Assembly (NCBI GenBank): GCA_023151315.1
Contig: JAKLJE010000032.1
Location: 1-47,862, forward strand
Direction: 5' to 3'
Origin: Bacteroidia bacterium
GTDB lineage: Bacteria; Bacteroidota; Bacteroidia; Palsa-965
DNA: 47,862 nt
A program made the translations under genes and the position numbers. Positions 23,721 through 32,196 of this stretch are shown here, piece after piece (within the stretch, counting starts at the first letter, position 1; each line of letters begins with the position of its first letter). Under the pieces are notes generated by a model. It had not been told where the DNA came from and searched no databases. It saw only the letters and a program-made list of their open reading frames with translations.

Positions 23721-23728
23721 CAAACCTA
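23721..23728 (-). promoter_or_regulatory. -7 element (TAGGTTTG) of the proline-rich protein gene
   Basis: Perfect TAnnTTTG on the minus strand, 24 nt before ATG 23696. It fixes the start downstream of itself. Confidence 0.55.
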
Positions 23729-23814
23729 AGGCTATGATAAACGCATCGGGGTTAATGCTTACCTAAAGAACCTTAATGAATCCTTAACGGAATGAAAGTC
23801 ACAGTGCAGCGAAC

Positions 23815-23822
23815 TATCTTTG
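23815..23822 (+). promoter_or_regulatory. -7 element (TATCTTTG) of the histidine kinase gene
   Basis: Perfect TAnnTTTG with the TA exactly 12 nt before the ATG at 23827; leaderless transcript expected. Confidence 0.6.
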
Positions 23823-23826
23823 AATT

Positions 23827-25368
23827 ATGAAAATCGGAATGAAATGGATTGTTCCTTCTGTGGCCATCGCTATCGCGGTGCTCATTGCGTTTCAGGTGAT
23901 CTGGATTTCACGTGAAGCGGAAATGAAACATCATGATGAACGCCGCAGAATCATGGACGCAGTTGTAGCTTCTGCCCGGAATCTGGAACGACTCGACGCG
24001 GTGGAATTCGTTCACGAAACATTCGACAGCGTAATGTCTGATCTTCCCGGAATAAAAAATGATTCAATTACTGTTCGGCTGAGCGAAGATGGAACTCAAC
24101 GAATCATGGTAATAAGCGGCGATACGGAATTGTCAAAAGTGAAAGTTCCTCCACAGCCACATCCTCCTTTGCCACCGGATGCTCCGCAAATTGTGATTGA
24201 GCACAATCAGATTTCCGACACCAATGTAAAATGGGAAACTTCCGGACAACGTACAGTCATCATGCGTCGCTCCGATCGTGTGAAATCTGCTATGCAGGAC
24301 ATGATCATGAGTTATGTGTTCAATACGGATACAGTTGCAACTCGATTTACGAAGGAGAAAACCGACAGCGTTGTACTGGAAAATTTACGCATGCGTGGAA
24401 TTGATTATGCCTTTGAAGCATCGCTTACACAACCGCCAATGCGTCCGCCTTTACCAACAGATTCACTACGTCCGCGCGATTCCGTTTGGGTGTTCCGTGC
24501 TCCGTTGTTTGAATCGGAACCAATGCCGTTCCGCTCTCAATTGCGGGTTGAGATCCATCCCGACAACGGATCAGTGTGGATTTCTCTGTTGCCGCAAATC
24601 CTTTTTTCATTGTTCATCACCGGCGGAATTCTGCTGCTGTTTATGCTGATCTACAAAGAAGCGCTGCGACAGAAAAAGATCGGTGATATACGTCGTGATT
24701 TCATCAATAACATGACGCATGAATTCAAAACGCCTCTGGCTACAATGTCGCTGGCGGCGGATACGATCATGAATGATAAAGTAATCTCTGATAAAGAAAA
24801 AGTAACGTATTACGCGCAGCAGATCAAGAATGAAAACCGCAAACTGAACGAACAGGTTGAGAAAGTGTTGGATCTTGCGCTGACAGAGAAGAACGCGTTG
24901 GAGATGAATCTCGCCAACACGGATATTATCCGTTGTATTGAGAATGCAGTGGCAGCACTGAAGTTGCAAGCGGAATCATCCGGCGGATCTATTTCATTTA
25001 CGCATGAAGGTACTTTCTCGACTATAGCCGTAGATCGTTTTCATATCGAGCGGTTGCTGATGAATCTTATCGATAACGCCATCAAGTACGGAGGAAAGCC
25101 ACCGCTGGTAAAAGTAACGGCTCAGCAATACCGAGGCGGAACGGAAATCAAAGTCACCGACAACGGCAGCGGAATTCCGATAGAAGAATGGAAATCTATC
25201 TTCGAACCTTTCCGTCGTTTGCAAAGCGGAGATGTTCACGATGTAAAAGGATTCGGTATCGGTTTGAGTTACGCGAAAACCGTGGCGGAAAACCACGAAG
25301 GAACATTGTTCGTTTCGGAAAGCAGCAATCACGGAACCACATTCACGCTGATATTGAAACATGGCTGA
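23827..25368 (+). CDS. Sensor histidine kinase with proline-rich periplasmic domain
   Basis: 513 residues. Membrane segment 1 at about 8-27, a periplasmic sensor of about 225 residues, membrane segment 2 at about 254-276, then HisKA (NNMTHEFKTPLATM, phospho-acceptor His298) and HATPase_c domains with N box LMNLIDNAIKYGG, G1 DNGSG (445-449), F box FEPFRR and G2 GFGIGLSYAK (475-482). No HAMP domain is obvious between the membrane helix and HisKA. The sensor contains proline-rich blocks (about 108-120 and 202-210) around QIVIEHNQ, echoing the divergent secreted protein. The gene overlaps the response regulator gene by 8 nt, so the two form a pair. Confidence 0.93.
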   Translation: MKIGMKWIVPSVAIAIAVLIAFQVIWISREAEMKHHDERRRIMDAVVASARNLERLDAVEFVHETFDSVMSDLPGIKNDSITVRLSEDGTQRIMVISGDTELSKVKVPPQPHPPLPPDAPQIVIEHNQISDTNVKWETSGQRTVIMRRSDRVKSAMQDMIMSYVFNTDTVATRFTKEKTDSVVLENLRMRGIDYAFEASLTQPPMRPPLPTDSLRPRDSVWVFRAPLFESEPMPFRSQLRVEIHPDNGSVWISLLPQILFSLFITGGILLLFMLIYKEALRQKKIGDIRRDFINNMTHEFKTPLATMSLAADTIMNDKVISDKEKVTYYAQQIKNENRKLNEQVEKVLDLALTEKNALEMNLANTDIIRCIENAVAALKLQAESSGGSISFTHEGTFSTIAVDRFHIERLLMNLIDNAIKYGGKPPLVKVTAQQYRGGTEIKVTDNGSGIPIEEWKSIFEPFRRLQSGDVHDVKGFGIGLSYAKTVAENHEGTLFVSESSNHGTTFTLILKHG

Positions 25369-26050
25369 GCCGCTTCACATACTATTGGCAGAGGACGATG
25401 AAATGTTCGGTAACATTCTCCGCGATTACCTCGTGTTGAATGGTCACAACGTCATGTTATGCCGTAACGGAGAAGAAGCGCGCAATGAATTTGTCAGCAA
25501 CGATTACGATCTCATCATTACAGATGTGATGATGCCGGTGAAAGACGGCTTCACATTCGTGAATGAACTCCGCAAGATCAATAAAATCGTTCCGGTGATT
25601 TATCTCACTGCACGTAATCAGAAAGAAGACATTGTCCGCGGTTACAAATCCGGCGCCGACGATTACATCACCAAACCATTTGACTCGGAAGTGTTGCTGC
25701 TGAAAATCCAGGCAGTTACCGCGCGACAACGTAACACCATTAACAATCATACGCCGGAACATATCATCATAGGCAATTACATTTTCATTCCTGCAGAACG
25801 TGTATTGCAATTCGATGAAAACCGTGAACGACTTTCACCTCGAGAATCTGCACTATTGAGTTTACTACTTTCCCGTAAAAACGAACTCGTTGACCGCTCG
25901 GTCATCCTGAAAGAAATTTGGGGCGACGACAGCTATTTCAACAATCGCAGTTTGGATGTGTATATCACCAAATTGCGAAAGAGACTACAATCGGATGAGA
26001 AGATCGCGATTGAGAGTTTATACGGCGGCGGGGTGAGAATAGTGTTTTGA
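25361..26050 (+). CDS. OmpR/PhoB-family response regulator
   Basis: 229 residues: receiver domain with the acidic pocket EDDE (11-14), phospho-acceptor Asp55 in ITDVMMPVKDG, conserved Thr in IYLTAR and Lys in YITKPFD, then a winged-helix DNA-binding domain (about 130-229, SPRESALLSLLLSRKNELVDRSVIL and LDVYITKLRKRL). It is the cognate partner of the overlapping kinase. Targets are unknown; the divergent proline-rich secreted gene is the first candidate. Confidence 0.94.
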   Translation: MAEPLHILLAEDDEMFGNILRDYLVLNGHNVMLCRNGEEARNEFVSNDYDLIITDVMMPVKDGFTFVNELRKINKIVPVIYLTARNQKEDIVRGYKSGADDYITKPFDSEVLLLKIQAVTARQRNTINNHTPEHIIIGNYIFIPAERVLQFDENRERLSPRESALLSLLLSRKNELVDRSVILKEIWGDDSYFNNRSLDVYITKLRKRLQSDEKIAIESLYGGGVRIVF

Positions 26051-26074
26051 AATAGTTTATCCTTAATTTCAGGC

Positions 26075-26647
26075 ATGACGAATAAGATTAATACAGCCAT
26101 TTTTATACTTGGTCTGGTGTATCTTACTTTCAGTGAGTTTTTCTATGTGCAGATTGATGAATTCTCACTAATCTGGCTAGCGGCTGCAGTTATAACTGCG
26201 ATTTCATTCATCGTTCTATTGGTTCAAATCGAGGGGTGGAAAAAGAAATCAATATGGATTGGAGTATTTCTTTCCTCCGTACTGATTTTCCTCTTGACAC
26301 AGGAATTTCAGTTTAACACTTCGTGTGAACTTTATTTAAAGACGAATGAAGAAGTACTTGAAGATTTAGTTGCTGAGCTGAATAAAGATTCTGCAGACTA
26401 TCATCTTGGTGCCAAAAACACAGATACGATTAATTACACTCCTAAAGATTTCCGTATTCGCGGTTATTTGCGCAGCGCTGACGCAATTTATGTTATCAAA
26501 GGAAAAAACGATGATGGTTATTGTGAGATCTATCTTGAACTTTGGGGGTTTCTTGACGCGCGATTTGGATTAGTTTATTCTCCGGAAGGCGTCCCGATTC
26601 GTGCAGGAAAGCCGCTAAAACATGTTGACGGACATTGGTATAGATGA
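26075..26647 (+). CDS. Membrane protein of unknown function, three N-terminal TM segments
   Basis: 190 residues. Three hydrophobic segments (about 7-27, 31-51 and 58-75) are followed by a soluble C-terminal domain of about 110 residues (FNTSCELYLKTNEEVLEDLV, IRGYLRSADAIYVIKGKNDDGYCEIYLELWGF). No family recognised. It begins 24 nt after the response regulator; a weak TAATTTCA element sits 11 nt before the ATG, so it may be a separate transcript or the third gene of the two-component operon. Confidence 0.7.
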   Translation: MTNKINTAIFILGLVYLTFSEFFYVQIDEFSLIWLAAAVITAISFIVLLVQIEGWKKKSIWIGVFLSSVLIFLLTQEFQFNTSCELYLKTNEEVLEDLVAELNKDSADYHLGAKNTDTINYTPKDFRIRGYLRSADAIYVIKGKNDDGYCEIYLELWGFLDARFGLVYSPEGVPIRAGKPLKHVDGHWYR

Positions 26648-26677
26648 AGTAATAAAGTAGCATAATTTATTTCTCGG

Positions 26678-26763
26678 TGTCTCCGTGGTTATTTTATTGA
26701 TCCAGTCCGTGTCTCGGTGGTTATTTCATTGATCCAGTCTGTGTCTCCGAGGTTATTTCGTGG
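26678..26763. repeat. 32-bp tandem repeat, about 2.7 copies
   Basis: Units at 26678-26709, 26710-26741 and 26742-26763 begin TGTCTC and contain GGTTATTT and TTGATCCAGTC; differences are few. A further GCTCCGTGGTTA word follows at about 26769-26780. It sits directly upstream of the GbsR-type regulator promoter. Confidence 0.8.
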
Positions 26764-26785
26764 TAGCCGCTCCGTGGTTAAAATA

Positions 26786-26809
26786 AACTTTCAAAAACAT
26801 TTGAAAGTT
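26786..26809. promoter_or_regulatory. Operator-like inverted repeat upstream of the GbsR-type gene
   Basis: Perfect 10-bp arms AACTTTCAAA/TTTGAAAGTT with a 4-nt spacer. The core is TTTCAA-N6-TTGAAA. It overlaps the -33 region (TTTG at 26800-26803) of the regulator's own promoter. The same core with the same N6 spacing recurs at 27359-27376. Confidence 0.7.
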
Positions 26810-26830
26810 CGAAAACATGTCCTAATTTTG
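26800..26830 (+). promoter_or_regulatory. Full -33/-7 promoter of the GbsR-type gene
   Basis: TTTG (26800-26803), 19-nt spacer, and TAATTTTG (26823-26830), the best complete Bacteroidota promoter in the window. The TA is exactly 12 nt before the ATG at 26835. Confidence 0.7.
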
Positions 26831-26834
26831 GTAC

Positions 26835-27341
26835 ATGAAACTCGACGAAGCACGGCGCCAATTCATCCAAACCTGGGGAACTTTAGGTTCGGAGTGGGGC
26901 ATTAACCGTTCCATGGCGCAGGTGCATGCGTTGCTTCTCATTTCTCCGGAGCCGCTCTCAACGGAAGATATTATGGAGGAACTGAACATTTCACGAGGCA
27001 ATGCCAACATGAATGTTCGGGATCTCATGAACTGGAATCTGGTGTATAAAGAACTAGTGGCGGGAGACCGAAAAGAGTATTTCACAGCGGAAAAAGACAT
27101 CTGGGAAGTGGCGCGTCGGATTGCGAAAGAACGTAAGAAGCGCGAAATAGAACCGGTGTTGCAGAAGTTGAATCAACTCCAGCAAGCAGAAATTGATGCG
27201 AAGTCGCCGCAGGGAAAAGAGTTCAAAAAGACAGTCGGGAACATTCACGATTTCGTGGACCGCATGGACAAAGGCGTTGACATGGCTTTGCGCGCTGATG
27301 AGAATTGGTTCTTCGGGACATTGTTCAAATTGATGAAGTAA
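26835..27341 (+). CDS. GbsR/MarR-like transcriptional regulator
   Basis: 168 residues of the COG1510 type: an N-terminal winged helix-turn-helix (about 20-90; MAQVHALLLISPEPLSTEDIMEEL, NISRGNANMNVRDLMNW as recognition region, GDRKEYFTAEKD as wing) and a long helical, charged C-terminus. Such proteins repress neighbouring genes, as GbsR does for glycine betaine synthesis, but the effector here is unknown. A palindrome over its own -33 element suggests autorepression, and the same palindrome before the next gene suggests joint control of the downstream operon. Confidence 0.87.
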   Translation: MKLDEARRQFIQTWGTLGSEWGINRSMAQVHALLLISPEPLSTEDIMEELNISRGNANMNVRDLMNWNLVYKELVAGDRKEYFTAEKDIWEVARRIAKERKKREIEPVLQKLNQLQQAEIDAKSPQGKEFKKTVGNIHDFVDRMDKGVDMALRADENWFFGTLFKLMK

Positions 27342-27358
27342 AAAATTTTATACTCATG

Positions 27359-27376
27359 TTTCAATAAATATTGAAA
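27359..27376. promoter_or_regulatory. Operator-like inverted repeat upstream of the DCC-type gene
   Basis: TTTCAA-N6-TTGAAA, with arms extending to 7 bp (TTTCAAT/ATTGAAA). It ends 2 nt before the ATG at 27379, so a bound protein would cover the transcription and translation start. Same core and spacing as 26786-26809. Confidence 0.65.
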
Positions 27377-27378
27377 GT

Positions 27379-28218
27379 ATGAAAACCTTAAAAGATCACA
27401 CCCTCGTTTACGATGTCGATTGTCCGCTGTGTCGGGCTTATACTAAAGGATTCATCGCTTCCGGATTTCTGGACAACGGCGGTCGCACGGAATACCAGAA
27501 AGTAGGAGGATACTTTTCGCCTGAAATGGATCCGAAACGTTCACAGGATGAAATCGCTTTGGTGGATATGCGTACCGGAAAGGTGCGTTACGGTCTCGAC
27601 AGTCTGATGTTCATTCTGGCGCAACGATTTCCGTTGATGATCAAAGCGCTGTCGCTTCCCGGAATTCGTCATGCCATCAACGTACTTTATAAGTTGATCA
27701 GTTACAATCGTAAAGTTATTGCGCCTGCAAAGGTCAATCCGGAACACCGTTTCCAATGTGCGCCTTCATTCAATCTTACATACCGTTGGGCCTACATTAT
27801 TATATCATGGATTGTTACATCGATGCTACTATCTGCTTTCACGGATTTGTTTGTTCCGTTTGTTTCTCCCGGAAGTGTTTCCCGTGAACTCATCATCTGC
27901 GGAGGACAAATTGCATTTCAAGCTGCAGCTGTGAGTCTTGTTACCAGATCTAGGAGAATGGAATATCTCGGTAACATGATGACGGTTTCGCTCATCGGAT
28001 CGTTGATGCTGATTCCTGCTTTAATCATTGGTGAAATTATTGCCGTTCCGGCTTTCATCTGGCTCATGTATTTCACATGCGTGGTCACATATATGTTATA
28101 TGAACACATGCGCAGAATGAAAATCCTTGATCTCGGAATCGGCATGAGTTTATCGTGGGTGTTGTACCGCACACTCGTATTGGCAGTGTTGGCGGTGAAT
28201 TCATTCATCAATCTTTAA
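27379..28218 (+). CDS. DCC1-like thiol-disulfide oxidoreductase with membrane domain
   Basis: 279 residues. The N-terminal part is of the DCC type (DUF393), with the thioredoxin-like motif DVDCPLCRAY (Cys15 and Cys18), and extends to about residue 110. Four to six hydrophobic segments follow (about 135-155, 170-187, 197-217, 220-240, 258-277). It probably handles disulfides at or near the membrane; the substrate is unknown. It starts 37 nt after the GbsR-type gene, with an operator-like repeat in the gap, and is followed 11 nt later by a TIGR01777 gene. Confidence 0.83.
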   Translation: MKTLKDHTLVYDVDCPLCRAYTKGFIASGFLDNGGRTEYQKVGGYFSPEMDPKRSQDEIALVDMRTGKVRYGLDSLMFILAQRFPLMIKALSLPGIRHAINVLYKLISYNRKVIAPAKVNPEHRFQCAPSFNLTYRWAYIIISWIVTSMLLSAFTDLFVPFVSPGSVSRELIICGGQIAFQAAAVSLVTRSRRMEYLGNMMTVSLIGSLMLIPALIIGEIIAVPAFIWLMYFTCVVTYMLYEHMRRMKILDLGIGMSLSWVLYRTLVLAVLAVNSFINL

Positions 28219-28229
28219 AAAGTATCGTC

Positions 28230-29159
28230 ATGAAAATCATACTCGCAGGCGGAAGCGGATTTCTGGGAAAAGCCCTTCAGCAATTCTATTGCGACAGAGC
28301 ACAGGAGATTGTGGTTCTTTCGCGTTCCGTGAACACTTTGCTTCAACGAAAAGCTCCATGCAATGCCGTTCGATACGTTTACTGGCCGAATAAGATAAAC
28401 GGTGATCGATCCTGGATGCAGGAATTTGAGGACGCGGATCTCATCATCAATCTCGCCGGAAAGAATGTAAACTGCAGGTACAATGCCGACAACCGTAAGG
28501 AAATTCTGCAATCGAGAATTGAATCTACAGAAGCGATTGCGGAGGCGATTCGTTCATCCGGACACGAACCGAAATTGTGGATCAATTTGTCATCGGCTAC
28601 GATTTATCGGCATGCGGAAGACAAACCTCAGGACGAACTCACCGGTGAAATCGGAGATGGATTTTCAGTAGATGTAGTGAAAGCCTGGGAAGAAACGTTC
28701 TTCCAATCAAAAGTGAATTGCAGAAAAACGGCGTTGCGAACCGGCATTGTTCTGGGAAAAGCGGATGGAGTGATGACGCGATTGGTCCGTCTGGCAAAAT
28801 TCGGTTTGGGCGGACATCAAGGTTCCGGCAATCAGAAAGTAAATTGGATTCACGAAGCTGACTTTCTGAACATCGTGGAATGGATTCGCACACATGAAAA
28901 TCTCAGCGGCGTTTTCAATGTTGTCGCTCCTGAAGCCGTGAGCAATCGCAATCTGATGAAAGAAATCCGAACAGCGCTGCGTGTTCCTTTCGGAATTCCA
29001 ACTCCTGAATGGCTGCTGGAAATCGGTGCGCGACTGATTAGTACTGAAACGGAACTGGTTTTGAAAAGCCGTTGGGTGAAGCCCGAACTATTATTACGAT
29101 CAGGGTTTAATTTCAAATTTCCGTCAATATCACCTGCAATTCAGAATTTAACGCACTGA
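28230..29159 (+). CDS. TIGR01777 family SDR-type oxidoreductase, copy 1
   Basis: 309 residues from ATG 28230, which begins the Rossmann fold (MKIILAGGSGFLGKALQQFY). Other family marks: INLAGKNVNCRYN, ESTEAIAEAI, INLSSATIY, RTGIVLGKADGVMTRLVRLAKFGLGG, and a C-terminal DUF1731-like part with EIRTALRVPFGIPTPEWLLEIGARL. Distantly related to nucleoside-diphosphate-sugar epimerases (YfcH-like); the reaction is not known. Second gene after the GbsR-type regulator, 11 nt after the DCC gene. Confidence 0.88.
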   Translation: MKIILAGGSGFLGKALQQFYCDRAQEIVVLSRSVNTLLQRKAPCNAVRYVYWPNKINGDRSWMQEFEDADLIINLAGKNVNCRYNADNRKEILQSRIESTEAIAEAIRSSGHEPKLWINLSSATIYRHAEDKPQDELTGEIGDGFSVDVVKAWEETFFQSKVNCRKTALRTGIVLGKADGVMTRLVRLAKFGLGGHQGSGNQKVNWIHEADFLNIVEWIRTHENLSGVFNVVAPEAVSNRNLMKEIRTALRVPFGIPTPEWLLEIGARLISTETELVLKSRWVKPELLLRSGFNFKFPSISPAIQNLTH

Positions 29160-29218
29160 AGATTTCTCTTTTCGAATATGAATTGTGCGCAGTACTTTAC
29201 ACCAATTATTCAACGATC

Positions 29219-30133
29219 ATGAAAGTCATTTTGGCCGGCGGAACCGGATTTATCGGAAATCATCTGCAGCAATTTTATAAGTCGCAGGGTGCGGAAGTTG
29301 TGGTGTTGTCGCGCAACGCAGACCGGGAAGTAAACGGAATCCGATTTGTAAAATGGAATGGAATTCCGGAGCATAATGCGGCATGGATTCGAGAACTTGA
29401 CGGCGCAGATTTGATCGTAAACCTTACCGGCAAAAATGTGAACTGTCGCTGGAACGAAGTCAACCGAAGGGAAATTATTCGTTCCCGGGTTGATTCGGCT
29501 CAAGCCATTGGACAGGCAATTCAAACGCTGAATGTGAAGCCGAAAGTTTGGGTGAATATGTCCGGAGCGGATATCTATTCGCCGGATGTAACAGATATTC
29601 AGACCGAGGGCAAGCACACAGAATCAAACGGCTTTTTGGCTGAAGTTATTCGAAAATGGGAAGCCGCTGCTTTGACTTTTGCGAATCAAGAAACACGTAT
29701 TTCGGTTCTGAGAACGGGTATCGTTTTGGGGAAGGAAGGCGGAGCATTTCCCGAGTTATTCAAACTTGCAAAACGTGGTTTAGGCGGAAAAGCCGGATCC
29801 GGGAAACAAGGTTTCAGTTGGATTCACGTTCAGGATGTGGTCGGAATCATTGAATTCGTCCGAACCAATGATCGGCTTTCCGGCGTGTTCAACTGTACAA
29901 GTCCGGGCGTAACAGACAATGCCGGATTTATGGCGGAATTGAGGAAATCGCTTGGTGCAAAAATCGGTTTACCGGCGCCGGAATTTGCGATTCGAATCGG
30001 AGCAATTTTTATGGGAACGGAAGCGGATTTGATCTTGAAGGGGCCTAAAGTCAAACCGGATAGATTACTTCAAGCCGGATATCAGTTCCGATTCGCGGAA
30101 GTGGCTGAGACTTTGTCGGTGCTGACGAAGTAA
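29219..30133 (+). CDS. TIGR01777 family SDR-type oxidoreductase, copy 2
   Basis: 304 residues from ATG 29219 (MKVILAGGTGFIGNHLQQFY). It parallels copy 1 throughout: NLTGKNVNCRWNEVNRREII, RTGIVLGKEGGAFPELFKLAKRGLGGK, and the DUF1731-like end with LRKSLGAKIGLPAPEFAIRIGA. The two are tandem paralogues rather than a recent duplication, as DNA identity is visibly low outside motifs. The 59-nt gap has no clear promoter, so it is probably in the same operon. Function unknown. Confidence 0.88.
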   Translation: MKVILAGGTGFIGNHLQQFYKSQGAEVVVLSRNADREVNGIRFVKWNGIPEHNAAWIRELDGADLIVNLTGKNVNCRWNEVNRREIIRSRVDSAQAIGQAIQTLNVKPKVWVNMSGADIYSPDVTDIQTEGKHTESNGFLAEVIRKWEAAALTFANQETRISVLRTGIVLGKEGGAFPELFKLAKRGLGGKAGSGKQGFSWIHVQDVVGIIEFVRTNDRLSGVFNCTSPGVTDNAGFMAELRKSLGAKIGLPAPEFAIRIGAIFMGTEADLILKGPKVKPDRLLQAGYQFRFAEVAETLSVLTK

Positions 30134-30246
30134 ATTCCGGCAATTGTCAGAAAGCAGCAATTGATTAAGAGCAGATTCACTGCAGTCCTCAATTGGTTCC
30201 GATTTTAATCAGATTTTCTGATGAACTTTATTTAAAAATCGGCATC

Positions 30247-31887
30247 ATGATTACATATCGTAAATCCGCAATTCGTTTCTGTTTGTGTGTGTCATTGACA
30301 CTTTTTTCATTGGCTTCAACCGGCCAAAGTTGGATTCAAACGGATAAGATAGATGCTCCGGATCGACAGTTACAGGATATTTTCGGTTACGATGTTGCTG
30401 TAGCCGGAAACTACGCGATTGCAGGTGCAACATATCAGGATTATGATGCCAATGGTGCCAACCAAATATTAACGGCGGGAGCGGCGTATATCTACGAGAA
30501 AGGTTCGAACGGAATCTGGAATGCGGTACAAAAGATTTCGGCTCCGGATCGTTCTCAGGATGATCAATTCGGATATCGAGTGGCAATCAGTGAACAGGGA
30601 ATTGCCGTGGTAAGTGCACCGTATCAGGATAAAGATACGGCCGGAAATCCTTCAATATCAAATGATGGAGCGATTTACATTTACGAGAGAAACTCTAACG
30701 GCGCGTGGACATTCAGGCAAAAGCTGATCGGAGCTATGTCTTCTGATTCCGGAGACTGGGCAGGAATTTCCCTCGCGATTTCAGGAAACTATATCATGGT
30801 CGGAAGTTATTTCGAGGATACGGACGGCAACAATCAGAACTACTTTGCGAATGCCGGTGCTGTATATGTGTATCGCCGGGATACTTTGTCCGGAATTTGG
30901 TCTTTTCATCAGAAACTGGCCAATTCTGATCGTTTTATGTACGATTATTTCGGAAATTCAGTAGATATTGAAGGAAATCGGGCAATAATCGGCGCGAATA
31001 TGAAAAGCACGTTGGATTCGAATAATCAGTTGATCGCTTCATATGTCGGTGCCGCGTACGTGTTCGAACTACAGTCCAACGGTTTCTGGACAGAAACTCA
31101 AAAGTTGGTAGCTTGGGATGGCGAGCAGTTCGATACTTTCGGTGACGATGTGGCTATTTCCGGGAATTTTGTGGTGATTTCGTCGAATCATGATTCCGGA
31201 GACGAGAACAATCAGAACCCGCTTACGGATGCCGGATCAGCGTATATCTTTAAATATTCCAACGGGAATTGGTCTCCAGCACAGAAAATTGTGTCTTCCG
31301 ATCGCACCGCAAACGATTATTTCGGTTTTTCCATTTCAATGTCAGGTTCGCAACTTGTAGTCGGCAGTCCATTTCAATGTCGGGATGCAAATGGTCAAAA
31401 CTTTATGGCGAATCCCGGAGCAGTTTACATATTTTCTGATACTGGAAACGGCAATTGGGTGGAAACCCAGAAATTGGTTCAAAATGACAGAACTCCAGGA
31501 TCTAACTTTGGATTTTCGGTAGCTATTTACGGGTACACGATCTTGGTTGGAGCACCGTACGACAACTTCGATGAGTTCGCAGGTAATTCCTTGCAGGCTG
31601 CAGGATCTGCTTATTTTTTCGAAGATCCAACGAGTGGATTCGCGGAAATCCCGGTTGAGGGCGATTTCAACATTTTCCCGAATCCGACTTACGGAAGATG
31701 TGAATTGTCCGGCTACGAAGCCGAAGAAGCCAGAATTTATGATGCCCAAGGGCGATTGGTTGTTGCGAAGAAGCTGAATGCGGGCCAGGATGTGCTGGAT
31801 CTGTCCGGAATGGAATCGGGGATGTATTTATTGATTTTGGTTGGTGAATACGAGTATCCCGTAAAGCGGTTGATATTATTGAATTAA
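30247..31887 (+). CDS. Secreted FG-GAP-like seven-repeat propeller with T9SS sorting domain
   Basis: 546 residues from ATG 30247 (an ATG-less extension to 30193 would put residues before the signal peptide). Signal peptide ends near STGQ. Seven repeats of about 60-64 residues follow, each with QK(L/I)-x-D-x(5-7)-FG-x-S/D-V-A-I-x-G, then D-x-D/N-x-N-Q, then AG(A/S)-x-Y-(V/I)-(Y/F) and an NGxW end, as in integrin-type FG-GAP propellers. The C-terminus (about 475-546, FNIFPNPTYGRCELSG through VKRLILLN) is a T9SS sorting domain. Likely surface or secreted; binding partner unknown. Confidence 0.88.
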   Translation: MITYRKSAIRFCLCVSLTLFSLASTGQSWIQTDKIDAPDRQLQDIFGYDVAVAGNYAIAGATYQDYDANGANQILTAGAAYIYEKGSNGIWNAVQKISAPDRSQDDQFGYRVAISEQGIAVVSAPYQDKDTAGNPSISNDGAIYIYERNSNGAWTFRQKLIGAMSSDSGDWAGISLAISGNYIMVGSYFEDTDGNNQNYFANAGAVYVYRRDTLSGIWSFHQKLANSDRFMYDYFGNSVDIEGNRAIIGANMKSTLDSNNQLIASYVGAAYVFELQSNGFWTETQKLVAWDGEQFDTFGDDVAISGNFVVISSNHDSGDENNQNPLTDAGSAYIFKYSNGNWSPAQKIVSSDRTANDYFGFSISMSGSQLVVGSPFQCRDANGQNFMANPGAVYIFSDTGNGNWVETQKLVQNDRTPGSNFGFSVAIYGYTILVGAPYDNFDEFAGNSLQAAGSAYFFEDPTSGFAEIPVEGDFNIFPNPTYGRCELSGYEAEEARIYDAQGRLVVAKKLNAGQDVLDLSGMESGMYLLILVGEYEYPVKRLILLN

Positions 31888-32196
31888 GAATTGAGGTAAA
31901 TATGTTTAAATTATTGAAAAACAAAATGTAGTAATATATTTACTAAATATTGTTTTAGCCCGGATTAACAGTCAGATTCAGTGTTGTCAACCATATAATT
32001 TTACGTTTTTCTATCTTGTTTCAGGAGATTTGTCGCATTCCGGAACTATGGACCCGTACGCGTAGATGTTGTGATCTAAAACAACCAAATGACAGGAATT
32101 CAATTCATCAAAAAGGAATTATAATTAATATTATGTTAAGTTGTATTTCTATGAAATACAGTCATTTAAGCTGCATTTCGAATCCTCGCAAAACAA
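31888..32196. other. AT-rich gene-free gap
   Basis: Noticeably more AT-rich than its surroundings. A weak hairpin TAGTAA/TTACTA (31929-31945) lies 40 nt after the propeller stop and may help termination. No gene longer than a dozen codons and no repeat found. Confidence 0.45.

Noticed and set aside
23697-23723. Upstream start of the proline-rich protein at 23723
   Set aside because: It lies inside the -7 element and would put nine residues before a normal signal peptide.
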